This document shows, piece by piece, positions 53,721 to 64,000 of a DNA stretch of 64,000 nucleotides (the first letter of the stretch is position 1; each line of letters starts with the position of its first letter). The DNA comes from an uncultured Acidobacteriaceae bacterium (lineage in GTDB: Bacteria > Acidobacteriota > Terriglobia > Terriglobales > Acidobacteriaceae). A model generated the notes under the pieces. That model made no database searches. It had not been told where the DNA came from and was given only the letters and a program-made list of their open reading frames with translations. Position numbers and translations under genes: made by a program. Where the stretch lies: the NCBI GenBank assembly GCA_903842065.1, contig CAIMKZ010000048.1:62001-126000 (forward strand), read 5' to 3'.

Positions 53721-54204
53721 CGGTCTTCTCCTCTTTGCGCGCGACAGCAGCCGCGACCGAATCAAAGATGCGCGTGAACCCCGTGCACCGGCAGAGGTTT
53801 CCGGCCAGCGCCTCGCGGATAGCATCAAGGTCCGGACGTGGATTGTGCTCGAGCAACTGCGCCGAAGCCATCAGCATCCCCGGCGTGCAGGCTCCGCACT
53901 GTGAGCCGCCCTGCTTGAGAAAGGCCTCCTGCAACGGATGCAGCTCGTTGTTCCGCGTCAGACCTTCGACGGTTTCGATCTCCGCTCCCTCGGCATGAAG
54001 CACGGGAATCAGGCAACTATTTACCAGCTCGCCGTTCATACGCACGGAGCACGATCCGCACTCGCCCTCGCCGCAGCCCTCCTTAGTGCCGGTCAGACGC
54101 AGATCCTCGCGCAGCACGTCGAGCAGACGCTTCATGGGAGGAACATCTACGGTGCGCGCGACGCCGTTTACCTTGAAGCGAATCGCGGGCCAGTGCGTGC
54201 TCAT
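53710..54204 (-). CDS. Molybdenum hydroxylase [2Fe-2S] subunit (CoxS/XdhC-like small subunit)
   Basis: 164 residues. Two [2Fe-2S] clusters: a plant-ferredoxin type site GCGEGECGSC with the later Cys in VNSC, and the second in CGACTPG and CRCTGF. The start overlaps the end of the large-subunit gene by 4 nt (ATGA), and its end overlaps the next gene; coupled translation is likely. Confidence 0.95.
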   Translation of the reverse strand: MSTHWPAIRFKVNGVARTVDVPPMKRLLDVLREDLRLTGTKEGCGEGECGSCSVRMNGELVNSCLIPVLHAEGAEIETVEGLTRNNELHPLQEAFLKQGGSQCGACTPGMLMASAQLLEHNPRPDLDAIREALAGNLCRCTGFTRIFDSVAAAVARKEEKTDAR

Positions 54205-56450
54205 ACAGTCGCTTCCTCCCGCGTATCAATAAGCGTCATCAAATCTTCGGGCAGCAGCGGCACGAAATTGACGGGCACTCCAATTGCATTGCGGATCGCG
54301 TTTCCGATCGCCGGCGGCGGTCCGTCGTGCGGCAGTTCGCCGATGCCCTTGGCCCCGTAGCCCCCGTATGCAAATGGCAGTTCGTGAAACGTAACGTGAA
54401 TCGGCGGCATATCTTCGGCGGTGGGAACGATGTAGTTCGTCATCTGGTTGTTCGCCATCCGTCCGCTCTCGTTCAGCACTTTCTCGTAGAGCGTGTAGCC
54501 GATGCCCTGCGCCACTCCGCCCTCGATCTGCCCCGGCGCCAGCACCGGATGCAGCACACGCCCTACCTCCTGCACCGCCCAGAACTCTTCCACCTCGGCC
54601 GTGTACGTAACCCGATCTACCGCCACCTGCGCCACATATATAGCCCACGAGTAGGCCCCATAGGCTTCGCCGTGATACTTCGCATCGTCCCAGAAGATTC
54701 CGGGCGGGGCCTCGTATCGCGCCTCTGCTTGCACCTTGCCGTGTTTAGCGCGATAGCGCTCGCAGGCCGCGAAGAAATCCTTGCGCGTGTAGCGCTCGCC
54801 AAGGCTCGCTTCTTCGCGCAGCTTCGTGAGTAACTGCCCACCGGCGCGCTCGACCAGCCTTCCTACGACCATCGAAGTGCGCGAAGCAACCGTTGGCCCG
54901 CTGTTCGGCACTGTCGTCGTGTCCGGCATTGCAATCGTCACATCGCCATACTCCAGGCCCAGTGCCTCGGCGGCGATCTGCGCCAGAATAGTGTTCGACC
55001 CCTGGCCAAACTCGGTGTTCGACACGAGCAGTTGCACGCGGCCCTCGGGCGTTACTACGATGCCTGCCAGCGAGTTCAGAAAAACCTCGCCCGACCCAGT
55101 AAATCCCGCGCCGTGATAGAAGGCCGCGAGGCCGATCCCGCGTTTCACATCGCTCGTCGCATTCTCACGGGCGAACTGCTTGCGCTTTGCATAGAAGTCG
55201 CTCTCGGTCAGCGCGCGGTCGAGCAGCTCATCCATCGGCACCGGCTCGCGCATCAACTGCTCGGTTGCGTTGGTATCGCCCGCGTGAAGGAAGTTTTTTC
55301 GGCGCAGTTCGACAGGATCGATTCCCAGTGCGGCGGCGATCTCGTCCATCTGCCGCTCCATGGCAAAGATCACCTGCGGCGCGCCGAAGCCGCGAAACGC
55401 GCCATACGGAACCTGGTTCGTCGCCCAGGCGCGGGACCGTACGCGAATGTTCGGGCACTTGTACGGCCCCGTCGAGTGCAGCGTGGCCCGCGAAAGCACT
55501 GTGGACGACAGCGTTGAGTAAGCTCCGCCATCGATGTCGAGCGTGATCTCGATGGCGAGCAGTTTGCCATCGCTGTCGAGCGCGGTTTTGTGCCGCACAC
55601 GGGCAGGATGGCGCTTTGTGGTGGCTGCCATGTCTTCGGCGCGGTCGTAGATCATCCGCACTTTGCAGCCGCTCTTTTTTGCAAGCAGCGCGGCGTGGCA
55701 GGCCAGCATCGACGGATAATCTTCCTTGCCGCCGAAGGCTCCGCCCGTCTCGGTCTGCGCCACGCGAATCTTTTCTTCCGGTAGCCCCATCACGCCCTTG
55801 AGCGACTTCAAAACGTAGTAGGGGCACTGCATCGAGCCGCGCACTGTTATGCCCGTCTCGTCGCTCCACTCGGCGATCACGCCGTTCGGCTCGATGTAAA
55901 GATGCTCCTGCGCTCCGGCCCGGTACTCGCCTTCGACAATATGCGCCGCGCCGGCCCACGCCGAGTCCACATCGCCCTTTTCAAGCAGGAACTTCTTGAG
56001 AATGTTTCCCCCGTCCCAGATGATCGTCTCCTGCTGCTCGCTCTCCTCAATGGAAAGCACTGCAGGCAGCGGCTCGTACTTGATCTTCACCGCATCCATT
56101 GCCGCGCGCGCCTTCTGCCTGTCGGCGTGGGCCAGCAGCACGATCGGCTCTTCGCAGTGGCTCACCTGATCCTCGGCGAGGCAGGGCTGGTCGGCAATGA
56201 TCAGTTGGATGCGGTTCTCTCCCGGCACATCGGCAGCGGTCACAATAGTGAACTCGCTCCAGTCGATTGCGGGGTCGAAGGTGATGGAGCGGATCAGTCC
56301 GCGGGGAATGGTGCTGCGGACCGTGAATCCATGCAACATGCCGTCAGCGGCGATGTCGTCAACGTAGCAGGCTCGGCCTGTGAGCTTGGCGAGGCCTTCC
56401 TTCCTGAGAACGGAGGCGCCAACCACGCGGGTTTCCTGCTTAGGATTCAT
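54201..56450 (-). CDS. Molybdenum hydroxylase large (molybdopterin) subunit
   Basis: Start at 56450 (AGGA upstream) gives 749 residues. Oxidises a purine, aldehyde or aromatic heterocycle by hydroxylation at the Mo-molybdopterin centre. Motifs: ACYVDDIAADGMLHG, AGAQEHLYIEPNGVIAEW, QTETGGAFGGKEDYPS, YGAFRGFGAPQ, EFGQGSNTILAQIAAEALG, and GIGELPHDGPPPAIGNAI with the catalytic Glu. Length is typical of XDH family large subunits with partner chains. Substrate not identifiable; no accessory gene (such as XdhC) lies in the window. First gene of the operon; the next gene on the plus strand starts 141 nt away. Confidence 0.93.
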   Translation of the reverse strand: MNPKQETRVVGASVLRKEGLAKLTGRACYVDDIAADGMLHGFTVRSTIPRGLIRSITFDPAIDWSEFTIVTAADVPGENRIQLIIADQPCLAEDQVSHCEEPIVLLAHADRQKARAAMDAVKIKYEPLPAVLSIEESEQQETIIWDGGNILKKFLLEKGDVDSAWAGAAHIVEGEYRAGAQEHLYIEPNGVIAEWSDETGITVRGSMQCPYYVLKSLKGVMGLPEEKIRVAQTETGGAFGGKEDYPSMLACHAALLAKKSGCKVRMIYDRAEDMAATTKRHPARVRHKTALDSDGKLLAIEITLDIDGGAYSTLSSTVLSRATLHSTGPYKCPNIRVRSRAWATNQVPYGAFRGFGAPQVIFAMERQMDEIAAALGIDPVELRRKNFLHAGDTNATEQLMREPVPMDELLDRALTESDFYAKRKQFARENATSDVKRGIGLAAFYHGAGFTGSGEVFLNSLAGIVVTPEGRVQLLVSNTEFGQGSNTILAQIAAEALGLEYGDVTIAMPDTTTVPNSGPTVASRTSMVVGRLVERAGGQLLTKLREEASLGERYTRKDFFAACERYRAKHGKVQAEARYEAPPGIFWDDAKYHGEAYGAYSWAIYVAQVAVDRVTYTAEVEEFWAVQEVGRVLHPVLAPGQIEGGVAQGIGYTLYEKVLNESGRMANNQMTNYIVPTAEDMPPIHVTFHELPFAYGGYGAKGIGELPHDGPPPAIGNAIRNAIGVPVNFVPLLPEDLMTLIDTREEATV

Positions 56451-56590
56451 AGAAATCCTGCCCGCATCCGCAAGCGGGTTATCGCCTAGCATACAACTCG
56501 CGGGAACTCCCGGAAAGTCTCTGACGCACACATCTCGGCGCACGCCCGATTTGCCGAACCACGCCCTCGCGCCGCAGACTTGAGGAAGCA

Positions 56591-57325
56591 GTGACACCAA
56601 TCGCGCAAACATGGATCGCGGGCCTCGGCACCGCAGCCGGTCTCGGCCTTGCCGCCGGGGGCTGGGCCTACGCCTCGCTCTATCCCGGCTCGCGCATCTT
56701 TGGCTCGGCGCTCATCGCCCCCAACAACCCCAAAGAGCTTGCCCTCACCTTCGACGACGGGCCCAACCCCGAGTTCACGCCTCGGCTGCTCGACATGCTG
56801 GCCGAACACGGAATCCCGGCAACATTCTTTTTGCTGGGCCGACACGCCGCCGCTCAGCCTGGGCTGGTACGGCGCATCGCTGCGGCAGGGCATCAGATCG
56901 CCAACCACTCCTTCAGCCATCCCAGCCTGGCCCGCAGCTCGGAAGCCCGCATCCGCCAGGAGCTGACCCAGGCCCGCGACACCCTGGAGCAGATCACAGG
57001 CGCACCGGTGAAGTTCTTCCGCCCGCCCTTCGGCGCGCGTCGGCCGGCAACCTTTCGGATCGCCCGCGAGTTGGGCCTTACGCCCGTCCTCTGGAACGCC
57101 ATGACCTCGGACTGGTCTTGCCCCTCCGCCGACCAGATCGCCGCCAAACTCACCGCCAAAATAGAAAAACTCAACCGCCGCGGCCGCGCCGCCAACATCG
57201 TCCTCCACGACGCAAGCCATCTGGACCAGACGGCCCATCGCGCGCCATCGCTCGAGGCTGCACGGCTGCTGGCCGAGCGCTACAAACCCACGCGCACCTT
57301 CGTTCGCATCGATTCGTGGGTCTGA
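56591..57325 (+). CDS. Polysaccharide deacetylase (NodB-like) family protein
   Basis: GTG start with GAGGAAG just upstream; 244 residues. An N-terminal helix (AGLGTAAGLGLAAGGWAYASLY) anchors or exports it. The NodB domain shows LALTFDDGPNPEF (catalytic and metal Asp), ATFFLLGRHA, IANHSFSHPSLA (two metal His), RPPFGARR and IVLHDAS with the final His. All five motif groups are present, so an active metal-dependent N-deacetylase of peptidoglycan, chitin-like or surface glycans is likely. Lies alone. Confidence 0.92.
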   Translation: MTPIAQTWIAGLGTAAGLGLAAGGWAYASLYPGSRIFGSALIAPNNPKELALTFDDGPNPEFTPRLLDMLAEHGIPATFFLLGRHAAAQPGLVRRIAAAGHQIANHSFSHPSLARSSEARIRQELTQARDTLEQITGAPVKFFRPPFGARRPATFRIARELGLTPVLWNAMTSDWSCPSADQIAAKLTAKIEKLNRRGRAANIVLHDASHLDQTAHRAPSLEAARLLAERYKPTRTFVRIDSWV

Positions 57326-57495
57326 ACTCGAACCCTTGTCCCCAACCGCGTTAAAATAGGAACAGCCATGGCTCTCCATCAGCCCATTCCGGCTCTTCTC
57401 TAGCGGCCCCGCCGCACATACCCTCTCCCTGCCATTTTCAAGACAAGAACCGCGCGCGGGCTGGCGCTTAGATTTACGAGCCCCAAGAGAACACC

Positions 57496-58569
<1,074 letters not shown>

Positions 58570-58573
58570 CGCT

Positions 58574-59422
58574 GTGACTCTGAAGAACTGGCTCGAACAG
58601 GGCGAGGCCCGCCTCCGCCAGGGGCCGCATCCGGAGCGCGCCCGCCTCGACGCCGAGGTGCTCCTGCTCCACCTCATCGGCCGCGACCGCGCCTTTCTCA
58701 TCGCTCACTCTAGCGATCTGCTCACCGCGGAATGCACGCTCCGCTACTACGCGATGATCGACCGCCGCCTCACCGCCGAGCCCATCCAGTACATCGTCGG
58801 CGAGGCCGAGTTCTACGGCCTGCCCTTCCGCGTCAACCGCGACGTGCTGATTCCGCGGCCCGAGACAGAGCACTCGGTTGAGAAGGTCCTGGAACTGGCC
58901 CGCGAACTGGAAAACCCGCGCATTGTGGATGTAGGAACAGGTTCGGGCGCCATCGCCGTAGCTCTCGCCGCACACCTGCCCAGCGCAGCCATCACCGCCA
59001 CAGACATTTCTCCCGCCGCCCTCGCGCTTGCCCGGGAGAACGCAGCCGCAAATACTGTCAGTGAGAGGATTCGCTTCTTAGCCGGAGACCTGCTTGCACC
59101 TGTTGCAGGCGAGCAGTTTGACGTCGTCGTCTCGAACCCGCCCTACGTCGCCGAGACCGACAACATGGGTCTCTCCGCGGAGGTTCGCGACTTCGAGCCC
59201 TGGCAGGCTCTCTTTGCAGGAGCGGATGGTCTCGCCATCTACCGCCGCCTCATCCCTCAGGCGTTTAACGTGCTCGTCCCCGGCGGCTCGATCGTTCTGG
59301 AAATCGGCTACGGCCAGCAGGAAGCGGTCGCCGAGCTCCTCGCCCAGGCCGGCTTCAGCGATCTTGCCTTCACGCCCGACCTGCAAGGCATTCCCCGCGT
59401 CGCCTCAGCCCGCCGTCTCTGA
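58574..59422 (+). CDS. prmC: Release factor glutamine methyltransferase
   Basis: 282 residues; GTG start 4 nt after prfA. Methylates the GGQ glutamine of RF1/RF2 with S-adenosylmethionine. AdoMet site VDVGTGSGAIAVALAAHLP, catalytic NPPY in VVSNPPYVAE; N-terminal helical domain RLDAEVLLLHLIGRDR; FRVNRDVLIPRPETE is also typical. Coupled to prfA. Confidence 0.96.
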   Translation: MTLKNWLEQGEARLRQGPHPERARLDAEVLLLHLIGRDRAFLIAHSSDLLTAECTLRYYAMIDRRLTAEPIQYIVGEAEFYGLPFRVNRDVLIPRPETEHSVEKVLELARELENPRIVDVGTGSGAIAVALAAHLPSAAITATDISPAALALARENAAANTVSERIRFLAGDLLAPVAGEQFDVVVSNPPYVAETDNMGLSAEVRDFEPWQALFAGADGLAIYRRLIPQAFNVLVPGGSIVLEIGYGQQEAVAELLAQAGFSDLAFTPDLQGIPRVASARRL

Positions 59423-59427
59423 AATGC

Positions 59428-59463
59428 GCAAAGCGCCGGCCCCCCTGGGGACCGGCGCTTTGC
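59428..59463. terminator. Bidirectional terminator between prmC and ndk
   Basis: GCAAAGCGCCGG pairs perfectly with CCGGCGCTTTGC (12 bp), and C/G pairs extend it inward. A poly-A run (59468-59474) lies to the right. Confidence 0.85.
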
Positions 59464-59477
59464 AATAGAAAAAAACG

Positions 59478-59894
59478 CTACAGCAGCTCGTAACCCGCGA
59501 ACCAGTAGCCGATCTCGAACGCCGCCGTCTCTTCCGCGTCTGAACCGTGGATCGCGTTCTCCGAGATCGACGCGGCGAACATCTTGCGGATGGTGCCCTC
59601 TTCGGCGTTGGCCGGGTTGGTTGCGCCCATCAGCTTGCGCAGGTCGGCGATGGCATTATCCTTTTCCAAAACCAAAAGAATAATCGGGCCTGAAGACATG
59701 AACGTGGTCAGCTCGCCAAAGAACGACCGCTCCTTGTGAACGTAGTAGAAGCCCTCGGCCTGGGTCTTCGAGATGGACTGCTTCTTGATGGCCACGATCT
59801 TGAACCCGGCCTTGGCGATCTCGGCCAGAATGGCGGCGGAGTTGCCCGCGCGAACCGCGTCGGGTTTCAGAATAGAAAACGTGCGTTGCGGCAC
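59478..59894 (-). CDS. ndk: Nucleoside diphosphate kinase
   Basis: 138 residues with a GTG start; AAGGAG is 9 nt upstream. Exchanges gamma-phosphate between NTPs and NDPs via a phospho-His. The active site is in [17 protein letters not shown]-terminal [15 protein letters not shown] and [17 protein letters not shown] are family motifs. Length is close to that of E. coli Ndk (143 residues). Confidence 0.97.
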   Translation of the reverse strand: MPQRTFSILKPDAVRAGNSAAILAEIAKAGFKIVAIKKQSISKTQAEGFYYVHKERSFFGELTTFMSSGPIILLVLEKDNAIADLRKLMGATNPANAEEGTIRKMFAASISENAIHGSDAEETAAFEIGYWFAGYELL

Positions 59895-59948
59895 TGGAAT
59901 ACTCTCCTTGGGGAATCATGTTCCGCATTTCATTCTAATGGCCTGGTG

Positions 59949-59990
59949 CCCCACCCTCGCCGCGTATTTGTTTTTGCGGCTAGGGTGGGG
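59949..59990. repeat. GGTGCCCCA-type hairpin between ndk and alaS
   Basis: CCCCACCCT-c-GCCGC pairs with GCGGC-t-AGGGTGGGG, one mismatch in the stem, 12-nt T-rich loop. Preceded by GGTG, as is the hairpin inside mnmG. Both look like members of one intergenic repeat family. Confidence 0.55.
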
Positions 59991-60028
59991 TGGGGTCCAC
60001 CTCCGCCGCCCTTTACACTGAAAGAGCC

Positions 60029-62731
60029 ATGCAAAACCGAACTGGAAACGAAATCCGCGAGCTATTTCTGCGCTTTTTTGAGACGAAGGGCCACCGCCGG
60101 GTGCACTCCTCCTCGCTGGTGCCTGCCAACGACCCCACGCTGCTGTTCACCAACGCGGGCATGAACCAGTTCAAGGACCTCTTCCTTGGCGCCGAGAAGC
60201 GCGAGTACAGCCGCGCCACCACGTCGCAGAAGTGCGTCCGCGCCGGCGGCAAGCACAACGATCTTGAGAACGTCGGCTTCACCCGCCGCCACCACACGTT
60301 CTTTGAGATGCTGGGCAACTTCAGCTTTGGCGACTACTTCAAGCGCGATGCCATCAACTACGCCTGGGAGCTCATCACCAGCCCCGAGTGGATGGGAATC
60401 CCCAAGGACCGCCTCTACGTGACCATCTTCGAGGGCGACCCGGCCAACAACGTCCCCCGCGACGACGAGGCCGCCAACTACTGGATCGCGGCCGGCGTAC
60501 CAAAGGACCGCATCCACCAGTACGGGCTCAAGGACAACTTCTGGCAGATGGGCGAGACCGGCCCCTGCGGACCCTGCTCGGAAATCTTCTACGACATGGG
60601 CCTCGAAGCTGCCACAACCCCCGGCGTCGATCTGCCCTTTGGCAAGGACGATGCCCGCTACGTCGAGATCTGGAACCTGGTCTTCATGCAGTTCGACCGC
60701 TCGGCCGAGACCGGCGCGGACGGCAAGACCATCTACAAGCTCGCTCCTCTGCCCAAGCCCTGCGTCGATACCGGCATGGGCCTCGAGCGCGCCGCCTCGG
60801 TCATCCAGGGCAAGGCTTCGAACTTCGAGACCGACATCTTCACGCCGCTGATTGCCGCCGCCGCAGAGCTTACCGGCGCAGCCTATGACCTCCAGAACGC
60901 CAGCCTGCGCATTATTGCCGACCACGCCCGTGCCGCCACCTTCCTTATCTCCGACGGCGTCCTGCCCTCAAACGAAGGCCGCGGCTACGTCCTGCGCAAG
61001 ATCATGCGCCGCGCCATCCGCCACGGCCGTTTGATCGGCCAGGAAAAGCCCTTCCTCTGCCAGATGGTCTTCGCCGTCCGCGATCTGATGCAGGGTGCTT
61101 ATCCCGAACTCATCGATTCGGCCGCCCGCGTCGCCAAGGTCGTCGAGGCAGAGGAGCGCCAGTTCGACCGCGTCCTCAAGTCCGGCCTCACCCGTCTCCT
61201 CGAAGAGATGAAGGGCGACTTCACCGGCGACAAGGCCTTCCACCTCTACGAGACCTTCGGCCTACCTCTCGACTTCATGACCGATGCCGCCCTTGACGCC
61301 GGTGTCGCATTCGACATGGAAGGCTTCGAGGCCGCCCGCAACGAAGAGCAGGCCCGCGCCCGCGCAAGCTGGAAGGGTGGCTCGCAAAAATCCGCCTCCC
61401 CCGCCTTCCGCGATCTCGCCCCCACGGCCTTTGAAGGCTACCGCCAGCTCAACTCCACTAACTGCCAGGTCCTCGCCATCGTCAGCAACGGCGCAGGCGT
61501 ACCCGCTGCCAAGGCAGGCGACGAGGTTGAGGTTGTACTCGACCACACCAGCTTCTACGGCGACTCCGGCGGCCAGACCGGCGACACAGGCCTTCTCCTC
61601 ACCCCCGACGGCAATGCCACCATCGCCGAGGTCATCGGCTGCACGCTGCCGGTCCAGGGAGTCCGCGCCCACAAGGCTCTTCTCAAGCAGGGAATTGCAG
61701 TCGGCGACCACGTTACCACCGCTGTTGACGCCCCCCGCCGCGACGCCATTCGCCGCAACCACACCGGCACGCACCTGCTCCACGCCGCGCTGCGCGAGGT
61801 TCTCGGCACCCACGTCAAGCAGGCCGGCTCGGCCGTCCACCCCGATCGTCTCCGCTTCGACTTCTCCCATTTCACGCAGGTGGCCGATGAAGAGCTTGAG
61901 CAGATCGAGACCATCGTCAACCAGCAGGTGCTGGCTAACTCCCGCGTCGACACACTCGAAGACGTGCCCATCGACGTGGCCGTCAACGAGTATCACGCCA
62001 TGGCTCTCTTCGGCGAAAAGTACGGCGACAAGGTCCGGGTCGTAAAAGTCGCCGGCGGATTTTCGACCGAACTCTGCGGCGGAACCCACACCACCGCCAC
62101 TGGCGAGATCGGCCTCATCAAAGTTACGGCGGAGACCTCGGTCTCCTCCGGCGTGCGCCGCATCGAAGCCATCACCGGCCTCGGTTCGCTTTCGGCCTTC
62201 CGCACGAACGCCGAAGTCGCTCACATCGCCGCTCAGGTAGCCGGGCCGGCCACTGCCGACATCAGCCTCTCCGACTCCCTACGCGCACGGCTTGCCGGTC
62301 AGGAAGACGAGCTCAAGCGCCTCCGCCGCGAGCTCGAAGAGATGCGCATGAAGTCCGCCGCCGGCGGTCTCGACGAAGCCATCGCGGGCGCAGTCGAGGT
62401 CAAGGGCGTCAAGCTCATCCGCCACCGGGCTGACAATTTGGACCGCGGCCAGCTCCGCACCCTCGTCGACAACCTCCGCCAGAAGGCCGGCGAATCCGTC
62501 ATCGTCCTCGCTTCGGCACAGCCCGAGGGCAAGGTCGCAATCATCGCCGGAGTCACACCGGGCCTCGTCAAGCGCATCCAGGCCGGCAAGCTGGTCGGAG
62601 CGGTGGCCAAGCTGGTCGGCGGCTCCGGCGGCGGCAAGCCTGACATCGCCGAAGCCGGCGGCAAGGACCAGTCGCAGATCGACGCCGCGCTCAAGGCCGC
62701 GCCAACGATCCTCTGCGAGTTGCTAGGCTAA
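60029..62731 (+). CDS. alaS: Alanyl-tRNA synthetase
   Basis: ATG 60029 preferred (13 residues after the track start); 900 residues. Charges tRNA-Ala. N-terminal class II core: [54 protein letters not shown] and [15 protein letters not shown]. Editing domain: [18 protein letters not shown] and [17 protein letters not shown] (metal His and Cys). The C-terminal part has a coiled coil ([19 protein letters not shown]) and a DHHA1 end ([17 protein letters not shown]). Confidence 0.97.
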   Translation: MQNRTGNEIRELFLRFFETKGHRRVHSSSLVPANDPTLLFTNAGMNQFKDLFLGAEKREYSRATTSQKCVRAGGKHNDLENVGFTRRHHTFFEMLGNFSFGDYFKRDAINYAWELITSPEWMGIPKDRLYVTIFEGDPANNVPRDDEAANYWIAAGVPKDRIHQYGLKDNFWQMGETGPCGPCSEIFYDMGLEAATTPGVDLPFGKDDARYVEIWNLVFMQFDRSAETGADGKTIYKLAPLPKPCVDTGMGLERAASVIQGKASNFETDIFTPLIAAAAELTGAAYDLQNASLRIIADHARAATFLISDGVLPSNEGRGYVLRKIMRRAIRHGRLIGQEKPFLCQMVFAVRDLMQGAYPELIDSAARVAKVVEAEERQFDRVLKSGLTRLLEEMKGDFTGDKAFHLYETFGLPLDFMTDAALDAGVAFDMEGFEAARNEEQARARASWKGGSQKSASPAFRDLAPTAFEGYRQLNSTNCQVLAIVSNGAGVPAAKAGDEVEVVLDHTSFYGDSGGQTGDTGLLLTPDGNATIAEVIGCTLPVQGVRAHKALLKQGIAVGDHVTTAVDAPRRDAIRRNHTGTHLLHAALREVLGTHVKQAGSAVHPDRLRFDFSHFTQVADEELEQIETIVNQQVLANSRVDTLEDVPIDVAVNEYHAMALFGEKYGDKVRVVKVAGGFSTELCGGTHTTATGEIGLIKVTAETSVSSGVRRIEAITGLGSLSAFRTNAEVAHIAAQVAGPATADISLSDSLRARLAGQEDELKRLRRELEEMRMKSAAGGLDEAIAGAVEVKGVKLIRHRADNLDRGQLRTLVDNLRQKAGESVIVLASAQPEGKVAIIAGVTPGLVKRIQAGKLVGAVAKLVGGSGGGKPDIAEAGGKDQSQIDAALKAAPTILCELLG

Positions 62732-62766
62732 TCAAACCGACTCAGGCGCACATCGCCGCAAATAAC

Positions 62767-62796
62767 AAGGGCCGCTCCCCCAAGGGAGCGGCCCTT
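62767..62796. terminator. Bidirectional terminator after alaS
   Basis: AAGGGCCGCTCCC-ccaa-GGGAGCGGCCCTT, a perfect 13-bp stem followed by TTC; A-rich on the left (AATAACAA), so it serves both directions. Confidence 0.93.
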
Positions 62797-62813
62797 TTCA
62801 ATTGCCCGTCAGG

Positions 62814-63686
62814 CTATCTGAATCCGAAGCTATAGCCCACGCCGAACGAGACGATCGGGTAAAACGGATATGGGTTCAGGCTGTTTCTATACTTGATGAT
62901 CTGCGCGCTCAGGTTCTGTTGCGCGGTGGCGTTGGTTGCCATGTTCACGCAGGTGGAGCCGTTCGTTGCGGCATCGGACGAGGTCAGGCAGGCGTTTCCG
63001 CTCAGCGTCATGCCCAACTCCGGCACTCCGGTATACACAATGCCGAGTTCAACCGGGAACGACCAGTGCCCGCCGGTGCGCGAGATCAGGTTGCCCCAGC
63101 CGATCGTCGCAGTGGGCAGAAGTTGATTTCTGTTCAGGCCCAGGCTCGCGACTATGGTCAGGGGATTCACGGCGTCTGAGTAGTACTTCTGCGATCCCAG
63201 GGAAAACGAACTTCCTGGCGAGGCCGTTCCGTTGGCCATGATGAGGTTCTGGTTGTAGAACTGCATGCCCGGGCTTAGCCGCAAGCCGTGTCGCGACCAC
63301 GGGTAGTAGTCCAGCGCTACACCGCCCGTGGCAAAGTTCAGGTTGCCGTTGATGGCGATGCCGTTTGCGCCGCCGCTGCCATTTACGGTGATGTTGTTGA
63401 CGTTATAGGCAAACACGGTGCCGATGCCGCGAATGTTCAGGTTCTTGGTGGCGTTCACTGCGATCTGCGCGCTGACGCCCATCGTAGAGACGCCCCCGCT
63501 CACGCCGATGCGGGAGAAGGGCGGAATGCCGCCCTTTCGGTTGGGATTCTGGTATCCGATCAGGTTACCTCTGTGGTCCGGCTGCTGGGGGGCGGGGATG
63601 TCGGTGGCCGATGGTGTTATCTGAGCCACAAGCAGGGGCGCAGCACAAAAAACGCCGAGCACAAGACGGGAGAGAAGTCGTTGCAC
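62814..63686 (-). CDS. Outer-membrane beta-barrel protein, function unknown
   Basis: GTG 63686 chosen: GGAGG is 7 nt upstream and a signal peptide follows at once (RLVLGVFCAAPLLVAQ). 290 residues. Alternating strands (VSGGVSTMGVSAQIAVN, TGGVALDYYPW, YFPIVSFGVGYSFGFR at the end in shorter form) give an eight-to-ten-strand barrel; the terminus is F-x-F-R rather than ending in Phe. Common in acidobacteria next to housekeeping genes; no function assigned. One Cys pair (NACLTSSDAATNGSTCVN) could form a disulfide in a loop. Confidence 0.75.
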   Translation of the reverse strand: MQRLLSRLVLGVFCAAPLLVAQITPSATDIPAPQQPDHRGNLIGYQNPNRKGGIPPFSRIGVSGGVSTMGVSAQIAVNATKNLNIRGIGTVFAYNVNNITVNGSGGANGIAINGNLNFATGGVALDYYPWSRHGLRLSPGMQFYNQNLIMANGTASPGSSFSLGSQKYYSDAVNPLTIVASLGLNRNQLLPTATIGWGNLISRTGGHWSFPVELGIVYTGVPELGMTLSGNACLTSSDAATNGSTCVNMATNATAQQNLSAQIIKYRNSLNPYPFYPIVSFGVGYSFGFR

Positions 63687-63954
63687 GGGAAAGCCTCCGA
63701 TACAAGTTCGATATTCACGTATGCACCTGACCATGAAATCATCCTGGTCCGGTTTCCCCACCTCCGCCTGCTGGATGCAGCGGTGTCAAGGCAGCGCACA
63801 GTTAAATGAATCGTACAATGCTCTGCCGGATGAATTGGAAGTAATTGCCGGAGGAATCAATGCTGGCACCGGGCAGTCTTGCCTGACTTCCCGCCGGGGG
63901 GGGCGAAAGGTTCGCATTGTCCACCCTTGGCGTGGTCGGTTAAGCTTTAGGGTG

Positions 63955-64000
63955 ATGCGTCATACCAAAATAATCTCAATAGTTGCCAGCCTGCTGGCAG
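63955..64000 (+). CDS. Start of a secreted protein gene (partial)
   Basis: ATG at 63955, preceded by TTTAGGGTG; the 15 codons seen (RHTKIISIVASLLA) look like the start of a signal peptide. The window ends inside it. Identity unknown. Confidence 0.45.
   Translation, partial: MRHTKIISIVASLLA

Overview
The window looks like chromosomal DNA of an acidobacterium of the Terriglobales type (Granulicella/Edaphobacter/Terriglobus relatives). This is inferred from moderately high GC, a TonB-dependent receptor next to an acidobacterial-type membrane regulator, a secreted S53-protease-like protein with many bacterial Ig-like repeats, and abundant Tat-exported hydrolases. I could not run a search, so taxonomy rests on recognisable family style only. 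I see no tRNA, rRNA, CRISPR array, insertion sequence or phage gene.

Layout. (1) 1-3.2 kb: the C-terminal part of a TonB-dependent receptor and a one-TM protein with a conserved N-terminal domain, apparently read from a leaderless promoter. (2) 3.4-24.4 kb: a large catabolic island. It holds two secreted tannase/feruloyl-esterase family enzymes, two orphan periplasmic binding proteins, two MFS transporters, two Tat-exported ACMSD-type amidohydrolases, an exported cupin, an exported MmgE/PrpD protein, a c-type cytochrome, a heme-containing carboxypeptidase-regulatory/beta-propeller protein, a Tat-exported NicX/M29-like metalloprotein, a cytosolic amidohydrolase, a carboxymuconolactone-decarboxylase-like protein, a TIGR04076-type protein and a CocE/NonD hydrolase. 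The first half looks extracytoplasmic and the last part cytosolic. The likely substrate is a plant phenolic or aromatic ester, but this is not proven by the sequence. (3) 25-33 kb: housekeeping genes (sdaA, mnmG), a chemoreceptor and secreted hypothetical proteins. mnmG carries an in-frame insertion made of a short-repeat tract and a perfect hairpin.

(4) 32.8-40.3 kb: the most striking block, a porin-cytochrome electron conduit. A cysteine-bearing Crp/Fnr-type regulator is divergent from a decaheme MtrA/DmsE-type cytochrome, an 889-residue MtrB/PioB-type outer-membrane barrel, two related monoheme cytochromes and a membrane-anchored six-heme NapC/NirT-type cytochrome. Together they could carry electrons between the quinone pool and the outside of the outer membrane. 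A perfect GTGA-N6-TCAC palindrome sits in the divergent promoter region.

(5) 40.5-46.9 kb: a 2106-residue S53-like protein with 13 Ig-like repeats whose protease residues appear to be lost. (6) 46.9-63.7 kb: mostly core genes (rmuC, acpP-fabF, prfA-prmC, ndk, alaS), a three-subunit molybdenum hydroxylase operon, a polysaccharide deacetylase, a CE1-like esterase lacking its nucleophile serine, a proline-rich protein and an outer-membrane barrel protein. Strong hairpin terminators separate many of the transcription units and are listed individually. Many starts differ from the longest ORF; where a ribosome binding site or signal peptide decided, I used the internal start.
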